Below are positions 15,812-24,298 of a DNA stretch of 34,036 bases, one piece after another (position 1 is the first letter of the stretch; each line of letters opens with the position of its first letter). The notes beneath the pieces are model-generated. The model was not told the origin of the DNA. It saw only the letters and a program-made list of their open reading frames with translations, and did not search any database. Source of the stretch: Bacteroidota bacterium (lineage in GTDB: Bacteria > Bacteroidota > Bacteroidia > Flavobacteriales > Flavobacteriaceae); assembly GCA_023390775.1 (NCBI GenBank), contig JAEWCF010000078.1:1-34036 (forward strand), given 5' to 3'. The position numbers and the translations under genes are program-made.

Positions 15812-16724
15812 CCTGCACAAAATAGAGCGCGAGGGCGAGCAGAATACAGACGCCCAACGCAATTTCCCGCCCGATCCCCTTGTAAAATTCCACATGGGCG
15901 GTGGCCATGATGGCCAACGGTGCAAAAGTGAACACCAGAGTTTCATTGCTCTTTCCGGGCGAAGCGAGAAAAATGAACACGGCCAGGAAGAACCAGGCGA
16001 CGACTTTTTTGTAGGAAGCCTGAACGACCAGTGGCCTTGCACTTACGCTGAAAATCATCGACGAGGTAAAAAACAGCGCCACCGCGGCGTAGAGGGACAG
16101 CGCGCCCTGTTCGGTTTGCGATGAAAAGTATCCCATGCTGAAATCGGCATACGCATGTTCCCGAAGCTCCCCAATCAGGCCCGGGTCAAAGGCAAGGGCA
16201 AACAAGAGGAAGGCAATGTTGACCGCGAAAAATGCGAGGAACGGCAAGACCCAGTTGCGGTAATCCCGCGATACATGAAAGAGGATCGACAGGAAAACCA
16301 GCAGCAGGAAGACGATGGACCAGAAATGGAACAGGGTCGCGACAAAAACCCAGACCGATGCGTCGAAGATCTTTTCCCGGATCGCCTTGAAGGAGTGCAT
16401 CGAGATCAGCCGACGCAATGACAAAAGGATGAAAAATCCGGCCAGCATCAGCCTCGGCTTGTCAAAGATCCCCGGAAAAAACATCACGAAAAGCACGTAG
16501 AACAGTACCGTGAACGTGCTGTCCCGACTGAGGCTGTTTTTCTTGGCGATAAAGTTCACGATAAACAACGAAGCCAAAAAGAACACCATCGTGGAAAATG
16601 CCCCGAGCCACGAAAAGGCCCCGGCTTCGCGGCCGGCCAAAAAAAGGAGAAACACCACGAGCGCCGCGGTGACCACGATGGTATAGTTAAGCGGGGTAGA
16701 TTTTTTGAAAAGGCTTGTAATCAT
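15801..16724 (-). CDS. Polytopic membrane protein (DUF6427-like)
   Basis: The protein is 307 residues and very hydrophobic, with about nine or ten predicted membrane helices beginning at residue 14 (NYTIVVTAALVVFLLFLAG). I see no catalytic or transport motif. Its position between upp and the small DUF6341-like gene, close to purD, is a conserved flavobacterial arrangement as I recall it, and the family is called DUF6427 there (name from memory). Function is unknown. It is divergent from the small gene at 16774 and convergent with upp. Confidence 0.8.
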   Translation of the reverse strand: MITSLFKKSTPLNYTIVVTAALVVFLLFLAGREAGAFSWLGAFSTMVFFLASLFIVNFIAKKNSLSRDSTFTVLFYVLFVMFFPGIFDKPRLMLAGFFILLSLRRLISMHSFKAIREKIFDASVWVFVATLFHFWSIVFLLLVFLSILFHVSRDYRNWVLPFLAFFAVNIAFLLFALAFDPGLIGELREHAYADFSMGYFSSQTEQGALSLYAAVALFFTSSMIFSVSARPLVVQASYKKVVAWFFLAVFIFLASPGKSNETLVFTFAPLAIMATAHVEFYKGIGREIALGVCILLALALYFVQVIA

Positions 16725-16744
16725 CGAAGGTTTTCATACTTTTG
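16715..16744 (+). promoter_or_regulatory. Promoter of the small membrane protein gene
   Basis: TTG (16715-16717), 19 bases, then TACTTTTG (16737-16744) matches the Bacteroidota promoter pattern in both boxes and spacing. The ATG of the gene follows at 16774, giving a leader of about 23 bases. Confidence 0.55.
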
Positions 16745-16773
16745 TCATTGTAAATATAAACACTTCGCATACA

Positions 16774-17004
16774 ATGAGAGCGTTTTTCGAGGCAATCCAA
16801 TCTTTATTCGTAGACTTTTTGTTCCTCCCGATGGACGGCCTTCGCAGGCTCGAACTTTCGTCATGGGGACTGGCCAATATCATCAATTGGTTATTCATGG
16901 CCATCTGCGTAATCGCTACCTGGTACTGGATCAAGCAGTTGCGCATCCACGAGGAAAACGGCGAAGAAAATCAGGACACCACGGCTCACTCATTTTTGGA
17001 CTAG
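16774..17004 (+). CDS. Small single-span membrane protein (DUF6341-like)
   Basis: The protein is 76 residues: an amphipathic N-terminal part (MRAFFEAIQSLFVDFLFLPMDGLRRLELSS), one membrane helix (about 32-54, LANIINWLFMAICVIATWYW) and a charged tail (KQLRIHEENGEENQD). I associate this with DUF6341, a family of unknown function found beside purD in Flavobacteria (recalled). The start at 16774 is taken because the likely promoter lies between it and an earlier in-frame codon at 16705. Its stop overlaps the convergent purD stop by 15 bases. Confidence 0.82.
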   Translation: MRAFFEAIQSLFVDFLFLPMDGLRRLELSSWGLANIINWLFMAICVIATWYWIKQLRIHEENGEENQDTTAHSFLD

Positions 17005-18267
17005 GTCAAAACCGATATCCCTCCGATAGTACATCGTATCGAAATGTAGCTTGTCTATGTTTTGATACGATTTTTTTACGGCCTCGCCGAAATTCTCCCC
17101 AAACGAAGTCACGGCCAAAACGCGCCCTCCGTTGGAAACGATAAACCCGTTGTCAAGTTTGGTTCCCGCATGGAAGACGATGGAATCCTGAACATCGTTG
17201 ATGCCCGAGATGACTTTTCCCTTCTGATACTCTTCGGGATAACCGCCCGAAACCACCATCACAGTCGCTGCGCTTCTCTCGTCGACGAGCAATGTCGTTT
17301 CCCACAAACTTTGGTTCCCAACGGCCAGGAACAGTTCCACAAGGTCCGACTTCAGTCTCGGGATTACCACCTCGGTCTCCGGATCGCCCATCCGCACGTT
17401 GTATTCGATGACCATCGGTTCTCCCGCGACGATGATTAAGCCAATGAAAATAAAGCCCTTGTAGGCAATACCGTCTTTTTCCAGGCCGTCAACGGTTGGT
17501 TTGACGATTCGTTTTTCGATTTTTTCCATCAATGCCTCATCGGCAAATGGAACCGGTGAGATCGCGCCCATGCCTCCTGTATTCAGGCCGGTATCACTTT
17601 CCCCGATGCGTTTGTAATCCTTGGCGGTCGGCAGGATTTTGTAACTGTGGCCGTCGGTCAGGACAAAGCAGCTCATCTCGATCCCCTTCAAAAATTCCTC
17701 GATCACGACCTTATGGCTGGCCTTTCCGAACTTTCCGCCGAGCATGTCGCGCAGTTCCTTTTCGGCGTCGGCCAGGTTGTCCAAAATCACAACGCCTTTA
17801 CCGGCGGCCAGTCCATCTGCCTTGAGCACATACGGCGGATTGAGTGTTTTGAGAAAGTCGATGCCGGCCTCGAGATTATCCGACGTAAAACCCTGGTAGG
17901 CGGCCGTTGGGATATGATGGCGCACCATGAACTGCTTGGCGAACTCCTTGCTTCCTTCGAGCCTTGCTCCCATTGCCGATGGCCCGATCACCGGAATTTC
18001 CTCCAGATGCTGGTCGGCGGCGAAAAAATCGTAGATGCCGGCCACGAGCGGATCCTCGGGCCCCACGACCACCATCCTGACGTCGTTTTCCAGGACGAAT
18101 GCCTTTACCGCTTGGAAATCCATCGGTGAGAGATCCACGTTTTGGGCAATGGCGGCGGTTCCGGCGTTACCGGGCCCGACAAAAAGGTTTTCGCAAAATT
18201 TACTTTGGAGCATTTTCCAGGCAAGCGCGTGTTCACGCCCGCCCGAACCCAGCAGGAGAATATTCAT
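16990..18267 (-). CDS. purD: Phosphoribosylamine-glycine ligase (GAR synthetase)
   Basis: The protein is 425 residues, close to the E. coli length. The enzyme joins 5-phosphoribosylamine and glycine with ATP in purine synthesis. The N-terminus MNILLLGSGGREHALAWKM is the family signature. The ATP-grasp domain follows, with PYVLKADGLAAGKGVVI and the GAR synthetase signature region GLNTGGMGAISPVP near residue 230, then the metal-binding YNVRMGDPETEVVIPRL (about 287-303). The ATG at 18267 is chosen because residues upstream of it are not part of the family. It is convergent with the small gene at 16774 and divergent from the CapK-like gene. Confidence 0.97.
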   Translation of the reverse strand: MNILLLGSGGREHALAWKMLQSKFCENLFVGPGNAGTAAIAQNVDLSPMDFQAVKAFVLENDVRMVVVGPEDPLVAGIYDFFAADQHLEEIPVIGPSAMGARLEGSKEFAKQFMVRHHIPTAAYQGFTSDNLEAGIDFLKTLNPPYVLKADGLAAGKGVVILDNLADAEKELRDMLGGKFGKASHKVVIEEFLKGIEMSCFVLTDGHSYKILPTAKDYKRIGESDTGLNTGGMGAISPVPFADEALMEKIEKRIVKPTVDGLEKDGIAYKGFIFIGLIIVAGEPMVIEYNVRMGDPETEVVIPRLKSDLVELFLAVGNQSLWETTLLVDERSAATVMVVSGGYPEEYQKGKVISGINDVQDSIVFHAGTKLDNGFIVSNGGRVLAVTSFGENFGEAVKKSYQNIDKLHFDTMYYRRDIGFDLVQK

Positions 18268-18287
18268 GTCGTTGTTGTTTCGTTGCC

Positions 18288-18295
18288 CAAAAATA
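18288..18295 (-). promoter_or_regulatory. Possible purD -7 element
   Basis: On the minus strand TATTTTTG matches TAnnTTTG and lies 20 bases before the purD ATG. No TTG is found at the usual distance. Confidence 0.35.
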
Positions 18296-18360
18296 GCCCC
18301 TTTCGCGCATTTGCCGAAACGAAATTCCCGCAAATTGAAATGCCTCTGCCCCGTAAATGT

Positions 18361-18368
18361 TACATTTG
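18361..18368 (+). promoter_or_regulatory. -7 element for the CapK-wecB-GT4 operon
   Basis: TACATTTG matches TAnnTTTG exactly. A TTG at 18335-18337 is 23 bases upstream, a little far. If real, transcription starts near 18375 and excludes the ATG at 18340 as a start, favouring the GTG at 18382. Confidence 0.45.
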
Positions 18369-18381
18369 GAAAAATTTTTAC

Positions 18382-19695
18382 GTGCAGGGCATTTTTGACT
18401 TATCGCTTATCCTCAACGGCTTCCCCATTGGAAAGGCGCGGCGGGAACTTGCGCGGGTCAACTCGATACCCCAGAACGATTTTCAAGCCTTTGACCGGGC
18501 GAGGCGTGAGGAACTCGCGAAATTCCACATGGCGCATAACTCCTTTTATAAAACCCTGGCGGGAACCGATTTCAAATCGTGGGAATCGCTTCCGGTTATG
18601 ACCAAGCGCGACCTGCAAAGGCCGCTGGCAGAAAGGCTTTCCAATGGTTACGGGGTCAACAACGTATTTGTCAACAAAACTTCCGGCTCCGGCGGCGACC
18701 CGATGGTTTTTGCCAAGGACAAATTTTGCCACGCGATCATCTGGGCCAACATCATGCGCCGATTTGGCTGGTACGGCGTGGATTTCAACCATTCCTACCA
18801 GGCGCGGTTCTATGGGATGCCGCTGGACTTTCTCTCCAATGCGAAGATTCGGGTCAAGGACTTTTTTGCGCGCCGGTACCGATTCAGCATCTTCGATCTT
18901 TCGGACAAAGGGCTAAAAAGGATTGTGGATGGGTTCCAACGCCGCAAATTCGACTATATCAACGGCTACACCAATACCATCGTGTTGCTCGCCAAATACC
19001 TTCGGTCACAAAATATCGTCTTGCGCGACGTTTGCCCGACATTGAAGGTTTGTGTTACGACTTCGGAAATGCTCTTTGACGAGGACCGGGAACTGCTCAA
19101 ACAGTGGCTCGGTGTGCCGATCGTGAACGAATACGGCGCATCTGAACTGGACGTCATCGCCTTTGAGCATCCCGACGGAAGATGGCTCGTGAATGCCGAA
19201 ACGACCTATGTGGAAATCGTGGACGACTCCGGAAAACCGGTGCCCAATGGTACCGAAGGCCGCATCGTCGTGACCTCACTCTACAACAAGGCGCATCCCA
19301 TGATCCGATACGAGGTTGGCGACTGGGGCGTGTTGGACGAATCGTCGACCGCAAAATTTCCGGTGCTGAAATCGCTCACGGGGCGCACCAACGATCTCGC
19401 GGTTCTTCCCAGCGGAAAGAAACCCGCGGGCATGACTTTCTATTCGATCACGAAAAAGCTTTTCGGCGACCAGGGAAATGTCAAGGAGTTCGTGATCAGG
19501 CAAATTAAATTGGATACTTTTGAGATCGTGTACACAAGCGAGGCCGCGCTTGGTTCCGACGAAATCCGCCGCATAGAAAAAACGCTGGAACAATACCTCG
19601 AACCCGGACTGCACTTTAACTTTATCCGCAGGGAGAAACTCGAACGCACCAAAAGCGGCAAACTCAAACAATTCGAATCGCTGATCGATCCATGA
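18382..19695 (+). CDS. CapK/PaaK-type adenylate-forming enzyme
   Basis: Counted from GTG 18382 the protein is 437 residues, the size of CapK and phenylacetate-CoA ligase-like proteins. The AMP-binding P-loop is TSGSGGDP (100-107) and the A5-like motif is NEYGASE (249-255); MIRYEVGDWG and GRTND further on are the A7/A8 region. Members of this family in polysaccharide loci activate carboxylic acids, but the acid and acceptor are usually unknown. An ATG at 18340 is also in frame and would add 14 residues; GTG is preferred because TACATTTG at 18361 looks like the promoter and because IFDLSLILNGFPI is the expected N-terminus. The stop overlaps the wecB start (ATGA), so the two are coupled. Confidence 0.85.
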   Translation: MQGIFDLSLILNGFPIGKARRELARVNSIPQNDFQAFDRARREELAKFHMAHNSFYKTLAGTDFKSWESLPVMTKRDLQRPLAERLSNGYGVNNVFVNKTSGSGGDPMVFAKDKFCHAIIWANIMRRFGWYGVDFNHSYQARFYGMPLDFLSNAKIRVKDFFARRYRFSIFDLSDKGLKRIVDGFQRRKFDYINGYTNTIVLLAKYLRSQNIVLRDVCPTLKVCVTTSEMLFDEDRELLKQWLGVPIVNEYGASELDVIAFEHPDGRWLVNAETTYVEIVDDSGKPVPNGTEGRIVVTSLYNKAHPMIRYEVGDWGVLDESSTAKFPVLKSLTGRTNDLAVLPSGKKPAGMTFYSITKKLFGDQGNVKEFVIRQIKLDTFEIVYTSEAALGSDEIRRIEKTLEQYLEPGLHFNFIRREKLERTKSGKLKQFESLIDP

Positions 19696-20777
19696 AAATA
19701 ACCATCGTCGCGGGCGCCAGGCCCAATTTCATTAAGATCGCGCCCATCATCCGGGCCATTGAAAACCGCGCGCAAAAAGGCGCGAACATCATCTACAGGC
19801 TCGTACACACCGGCCAGCATTACGACAAAAACCTCAGCGATACCTTCTTTACCGACCTCAACATCCCGCAACCTCACGTGAACCTGGAGGTAAAGAGCGG
19901 GTCGCAGTCGGTGCAGACGGCCGCGATCATGGTCGCCTTCGAAATAGACCTTGAACAGAATCCCGCCGACCTGGTTTTGGTGGTGGGCGACGTGAATTCC
20001 ACCATGGCCTGTGCGATTGTCGCCAAAAAAATGAACGTAAAGGTTGCGCACGTCGAGGCGGGCATACGGTCGGGCGACATGACCATGCCCGAGGAGATCA
20101 ACCGCATCGTGACCGACAGCATCACCGATTACTTTTTCACGACATCGGCAACGGCGTCTGAAAATCTTCTGAAATCGGGTGCCGATGAAAGCCGCGTGCA
20201 TTTCGTCGGCAATGTGATGATCGACACGCTTTTGTACAACAAACCCCGGTTTACCAAGCCAAAGCTGTATGATGATCTTAAATTACAGGAAGATAATTAT
20301 ATCGTGCTTACCTTGCATCGCCCGGCCAATGTAGACGATGGGGAAAATCTCCGCAAACTCATAACGGGCATAGACCGAATCGCCGGGAGAAGGAACGTCC
20401 TTTTTCCCGTCCATCCCCGAACCAAGGCCATGCTCGAGAACATGGATTTGACGACGCATAATATTCTTTATACCGACCCGCTTGGCTATTTGGACTTTAT
20501 GTTTGTGGTCCGGCACGCCTTTGCGGTGATTACCGATTCGGGAGGATTGAGCGAGGAGACCACCGTTCTCGGTATCCCCTGTTTTACCATGCGCGACACC
20601 ACCGAAAGGCCCGAAACACAAACGATCGGCACCAACACGCTGGTCGGAACGAAGGTGGAAGACCTTGAACGCCTGTTTAACGACTTCCTCCAAAGCCCAA
20701 GGAAGCCATCGGGCATCCCGGAACTTTGGGACGGCGCCGCATCCGAACGTATAGTGGATATTTTATTGCGCAAATGA
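19692..20777 (+). CDS. wecB: UDP-N-acetylglucosamine 2-epimerase (non-hydrolysing)
   Basis: The protein is 361 residues. It interconverts UDP-GlcNAc and UDP-ManNAc in the cytoplasm, supplying ManNAc-type sugars for surface glycans. Signature segments are GARPNFIKIAP (8-18), HTGQHYD (39-45), GDVNST (99-104), HVEAGIRSGDMTMPEEINR (120-138), the UDP-binding TDSGGLSEE (281-289) and RDTTERPE (301-308). No UDP-ManNAc dehydrogenase (wecC) is in the window, so the product may be used directly or oxidised by an enzyme encoded elsewhere. It overlaps the genes on both sides by four bases. Confidence 0.94.
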   Translation: MKITIVAGARPNFIKIAPIIRAIENRAQKGANIIYRLVHTGQHYDKNLSDTFFTDLNIPQPHVNLEVKSGSQSVQTAAIMVAFEIDLEQNPADLVLVVGDVNSTMACAIVAKKMNVKVAHVEAGIRSGDMTMPEEINRIVTDSITDYFFTTSATASENLLKSGADESRVHFVGNVMIDTLLYNKPRFTKPKLYDDLKLQEDNYIVLTLHRPANVDDGENLRKLITGIDRIAGRRNVLFPVHPRTKAMLENMDLTTHNILYTDPLGYLDFMFVVRHAFAVITDSGGLSEETTVLGIPCFTMRDTTERPETQTIGTNTLVGTKVEDLERLFNDFLQSPRKPSGIPELWDGAASERIVDILLRK

Positions 20778-21946
20778 GCGAGATCCTGATTGTCAGCAAT
20801 TATTTTCCGCCGGAACGCGGCGCCGCTGCCAACCGGATCGGGCGGCTGGCCAAGGGACTCTCGGAGCGCGGGTTCAAGGTCCGGGTCGTCTGCCCGCTTC
20901 CCAATTATCCCGAGGGTAAAATTTTTACAGGTTATAAGGGTAGATTCAGCGTGTCCGAAAAGGTCGGCGATATCACGGTAACCCGGCTTTACATTTCTCC
21001 CAGTAAAAGTGCCAATCCGGTCAAAAGGATTTTTTCGATTGCGTCGTTCGCGATTTGCCTGAAAATGTACCTGCTGTTCGCGAAACTACCCAAAACGGTG
21101 ATCGTGCAATCGCCTCCGCTTTTGCTCTCCTTTATCTCGGTGGCCATGTTGAAGCTTCGCCGACGCAAGATCATCCTCAACATTTCCGATCTCTGGCCTC
21201 TTGCCGCCATCGAACTCGGGGCATTGAAGGAGAAAAGCATCGGCCATAGAATCGCGCTGTTTTTTGAACGATTCATCTACCGCAACGCCGATACGATCAT
21301 CGGGCAGTCGAGGGAAATCCTGCAGCACGTGGGCAGGATCGCTCACGAAAAACCGGCTCACCTTTACCGTAATTTCCCCGAAACATTTTCACCTTCAACC
21401 CCCGGTAGCGGGAAGATCAAGATATTCTACGCCGGCCTCCTCGGTGTGGCTCAGGGCGTTTTGGAAGCGTGCCAAAACCTGGAGGCCATTCCAAACGTGG
21501 AATTCCACATCTTTGGCGACGGTGCCGAGAAGGAAAGCATCGTCCAATACATTGCCAATACACCGTCCAAGCACCTGTTTTTCCACGGAATGTTCCCGCA
21601 AAAGGAATTGGCCAGGCATATCGCGTCTTTTGACATTGCCTTTGTGCCGTTGCGGACAAGGATTTACGGCAGCGTCCCTTCCAAAATATTTGAATACGCT
21701 GCGCAGGGTTTTCCCATCCTGTATTGTGGAGGCGGGGAAGGCGGCGAAATCGTAGACGAACTGCAACTGGGGTGGGTCTGCGAGCCCGGCGATTACGCGA
21801 GGCTCAACGCGATAATCTCGGAGGTTGCCAGCGAGCCTCGTCAAGAAATCGAAAGCAGGAAAATTAAGGTTTTTGAGGCCGCGCAGTCACATTTTGACAT
21901 TGGCGGACAAATGGAAGATCTTTTGAAAAAAAGAGCCTTTCAGTAG
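20774..21946 (+). CDS. Glycosyltransferase family 4 (WbuB-like)
   Basis: The protein is 390 residues with a GT-B fold. The N-terminal domain begins MSEILIVSNYFPPERGAAANRIGRLAKGLSERG, the usual acceptor domain with the Gly-rich turn, and contains ISDLWPLAAIELGAL (about 138-152), a segment typical of WbuB-like N-acetylfucosamine transferases. The donor domain starts near KIKIFYAGLLGVAQG (about 216) and has PSKIFEYAAQGFPILYCGGGEGGEIV (about 305-330), where the nucleotide-sugar-contacting Glu is expected. The ATG at 20774 overlaps the wecB stop and is preferred over an earlier in-frame start inside wecB. Its stop overlaps that of the convergent transferase gene by seven bases. Confidence 0.88.
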   Translation: MSEILIVSNYFPPERGAAANRIGRLAKGLSERGFKVRVVCPLPNYPEGKIFTGYKGRFSVSEKVGDITVTRLYISPSKSANPVKRIFSIASFAICLKMYLLFAKLPKTVIVQSPPLLLSFISVAMLKLRRRKIILNISDLWPLAAIELGALKEKSIGHRIALFFERFIYRNADTIIGQSREILQHVGRIAHEKPAHLYRNFPETFSPSTPGSGKIKIFYAGLLGVAQGVLEACQNLEAIPNVEFHIFGDGAEKESIVQYIANTPSKHLFFHGMFPQKELARHIASFDIAFVPLRTRIYGSVPSKIFEYAAQGFPILYCGGGEGGEIVDELQLGWVCEPGDYARLNAIISEVASEPRQEIESRKIKVFEAAQSHFDIGGQMEDLLKKRAFQ

Positions 21947-23307
21947 GCTTTTGCTTCGCCCTTGAAGATGTTGATGACCGTCTGAAGGATGATCTTTAAA
22001 TCCAGGATGAGCGACCAGTTCTCGATGTAAAAGACATCGAATTTGATCCGGTTGACCATGTCTTCATCGGTTTCGATCTCGCCGCGGTAGCCGCGAACCT
22101 GCGCCAGGCCCGTGATTCCGGGCTTGACGTAATGCCTCACCATGTATTTCTTGATGCGGTTAGCGTAGGTCTTGTTTTGCGACCAAAGGTGCGGGCGCGG
22201 CCCCACCACCGACATGTCGCCCATGAGCACGTTCAAAAACTGCGGCATCTCGTCAATGCTGGTCTTGCGCAGGATTCGGCCTATCCGCGTCACCCTGGGA
22301 TCGTTCTTTGAAGCCTCCATCTCGGTGGTCTTGTTGATCTTCATCGAACGGAACTTGTAACAGAAGAATTCCTTTTCATTGATTCCGGGCCTGCCCTGAC
22401 GGAAAAATACCGGGCCAGGGGATTCCAGTTTGATAAGGATGGCCAATATCGGGACGAGCCATGAAAGGAGGAAAATCAATACGAAAAGCGAAAAAACGAT
22501 GTCGAAGGCCCGTTTGAAGATTTTGGTAACGGGATCGTGGAGCGTGGTCTTCCGAAGCGACAACACCGGGAAAATCTCGTAATAATCGATTTTTAGGTTT
22601 TTCGAGAAGATTTCCTTGGAATCGGGGATGAACTTGATGGCGCGATGGTTCTCGTCGGCAAAATCCACCAAGTCCTTAAGTTGCTCGTTGGTGATTTCGT
22701 TCAACGAACAATAAATTTCGTCCACCCTTTGCGTGATCACGAAATCCTTGAGCGCGTCCAGCCTGCCGACGATTTGCGGATTCGTCTTTTTATCCGAAAA
22801 GAAACCCATGAACCTATACCCGTAATCATTGCGGTTGGTAAAAAGCTCCTTGAGGCGGATGGCCTCGGGCGTGTACCCGATGATCACCGCGTTGCGAAAG
22901 TTGGCCCCGGTAACGATTCGGTATTTCTTAAGGTAATAGAATAGCAGGAATTTTGACAATATGATCAGCGCGAAACTCACCGACAGGAATTGGGCGATGG
23001 CGCTTCCGCTAAAAATGGATTGCTTTGAAAAGGGAAAAAACGCGATGACCACGAGCAGGAAAATAATGCCCTGCCGAACGATCTTGGAGATGATTTCCAC
23101 CGGCGTGGTGAATCGGTATATCGCATAGAACTTGACAAAATAGGCGATCACGGCCCATGCGACGGTCTGGTAAAAAATGTAGATGGTCATGTCCAGCCGG
23201 AGCTCCTCGAAAAAGATTCCGCACAAAAACGTCAATACGACCAGGTCAAAGCCAATGCTGATGGGCCTGATGTATTTTGAATAACGTCCTGTTTGGGCTG
23301 CAACCAT
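21940..23307 (-). CDS. Polyprenyl-phosphate sugar-1-phosphate transferase (WcaJ/WbaP-like)
   Basis: The protein is 455 residues. Four or five N-terminal membrane helices (about 14-125) are followed by a cytoplasmic Rossmann-like CoA_binding_3 domain (about 135-255), a reentrant/membrane helix (about 270-292) and the catalytic domain. Catalytic motifs are KFRSMK (318-323), DEMPQFLNV (352-360), SVVGPRP (366-372) and KPGITGLAQV (395-404). The enzyme starts glycan synthesis by moving a sugar 1-phosphate from a UDP-sugar to undecaprenyl phosphate. The ATG at 23307 is chosen because it follows the upstream decarboxylase stop by one base; an earlier reading lies inside that gene. Confidence 0.93.
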   Translation of the reverse strand: MVAAQTGRYSKYIRPISIGFDLVVLTFLCGIFFEELRLDMTIYIFYQTVAWAVIAYFVKFYAIYRFTTPVEIISKIVRQGIIFLLVVIAFFPFSKQSIFSGSAIAQFLSVSFALIILSKFLLFYYLKKYRIVTGANFRNAVIIGYTPEAIRLKELFTNRNDYGYRFMGFFSDKKTNPQIVGRLDALKDFVITQRVDEIYCSLNEITNEQLKDLVDFADENHRAIKFIPDSKEIFSKNLKIDYYEIFPVLSLRKTTLHDPVTKIFKRAFDIVFSLFVLIFLLSWLVPILAILIKLESPGPVFFRQGRPGINEKEFFCYKFRSMKINKTTEMEASKNDPRVTRIGRILRKTSIDEMPQFLNVLMGDMSVVGPRPHLWSQNKTYANRIKKYMVRHYVKPGITGLAQVRGYRGEIETDEDMVNRIKFDVFYIENWSLILDLKIILQTVINIFKGEAKAY

Positions 23308-23308
23308 C

Positions 23309-24295
23309 CTAGTGAATATACCCCGTGAAATCCTTATGCTCTTCCTTGAGGAGTTCCTCGTGCGGAAGCGACTTAAAGTATTCATAGGTTATCTTCATGC
23401 CCTCGCTGCGGGAAACTTTTGGTTCCCAGTCCAAAATGGCCTTGGCTTTTGTGATGTCGGGTTGGCGCTGGAGCGGATCGTTCACCGGCAGCGGATGGTA
23501 TACCACCTTTTGCTCGGTTCCGGTGAGTTTGATGATCTCCTCTGCGAAGTCCTTAATGGTAATCTCGTCGGGGTTGCCGATGTTGACCGGCATGTGGTAA
23601 TCGGAATGCAGCAACCTGAAGATGCCTTCCACCTGATCGTCCACATAGCAAAACGAACGCGTCTGCATGCCGTCGCCGAAGATCGTAAGGTCCTCGCCGC
23701 GAAGCGCCTGCCCGATGAATGCGGGGATCACGCGCCCGTCGTTGAGCCTCATGCGCGGGCCGTAGGTGTTGAAAATCCTCACGATGCGCGTCTCGACTCC
23801 GTGAAAAGTATGGTAGGCCATCGTGATGGATTCCTGGAAGCGCTTGGCCTCATCATAAACGCCGCGCGGGCCGATGGTGTTGACGTTGCCGTAGTATTCT
23901 TCGGTTTGCGGATGCACCAGCGGATCGCCGTAAACTTCGGAAGTCGAAGCGATCAGGATACGCGCTTTTTTTACCCGTGCCAGTCCCAGCAAATTGTGTG
24001 TCCCAAGCGATCCGACTTTGAGCGTCTGAATCGGAATTTTGAGGTAATCGATGGGGCTTGCCGGCGAGGCGAAATGCAAAATATAGTCAAGATGCCCCGG
24101 AACGTGTACGAATTTGGTTACGTCGTGATGGTAAAATTCGAAATCCGGGTGCTTGAAAAGGTGTTCGATGTTGCGAAGGTCGCCTGTAATGAGATTGTCC
24201 ATCCCGATGACGCAGTAGCCTTCGGCGATGAACCTGTCGGATAAGTGAGAGCCAAGAAAACCGGCGGCACCGGTTATGAGTATTCGTTTCTTCAT
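23309..24295 (-). CDS. UDP-glucuronic acid decarboxylase (UDP-xylose synthase)
   Basis: The protein is 328 residues, an extended short-chain dehydrogenase/reductase. The NAD-binding motif GAAGFLG is at 9-15, and the catalytic set includes S119-E120 region (STSEVYGDP) and Y147xxxK151 (YDEAKR). The segments ASPASPIDY (76-84) and GPRMRLNDGRVIP (about 174-186) are typical of UDP-glucuronate decarboxylases. The product UDP-xylose would be a donor for the glycan made here. No UDP-glucose dehydrogenase is in the window. The gene is three bases from the ligase upstream and one base from the transferase downstream. Confidence 0.93.
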   Translation of the reverse strand: MKKRILITGAAGFLGSHLSDRFIAEGYCVIGMDNLITGDLRNIEHLFKHPDFEFYHHDVTKFVHVPGHLDYILHFASPASPIDYLKIPIQTLKVGSLGTHNLLGLARVKKARILIASTSEVYGDPLVHPQTEEYYGNVNTIGPRGVYDEAKRFQESITMAYHTFHGVETRIVRIFNTYGPRMRLNDGRVIPAFIGQALRGEDLTIFGDGMQTRSFCYVDDQVEGIFRLLHSDYHMPVNIGNPDEITIKDFAEEIIKLTGTEQKVVYHPLPVNDPLQRQPDITKAKAILDWEPKVSRSEGMKITYEYFKSLPHEELLKEEHKDFTGYIH

Positions 24296-24298
24296 ATA

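Noticed and set aside
18142..18381. Longer N-terminus for the CapK-like protein
   Set aside because: The added residues are antisense to purD and resemble no family sequence; the promoter box lies downstream of them.
23312..24244. A 310-codon plus-strand reading antisense to the UDP-glucuronate decarboxylase
   Set aside because: The minus strand shows all catalytic motifs of a known enzyme; the antisense frame has none.
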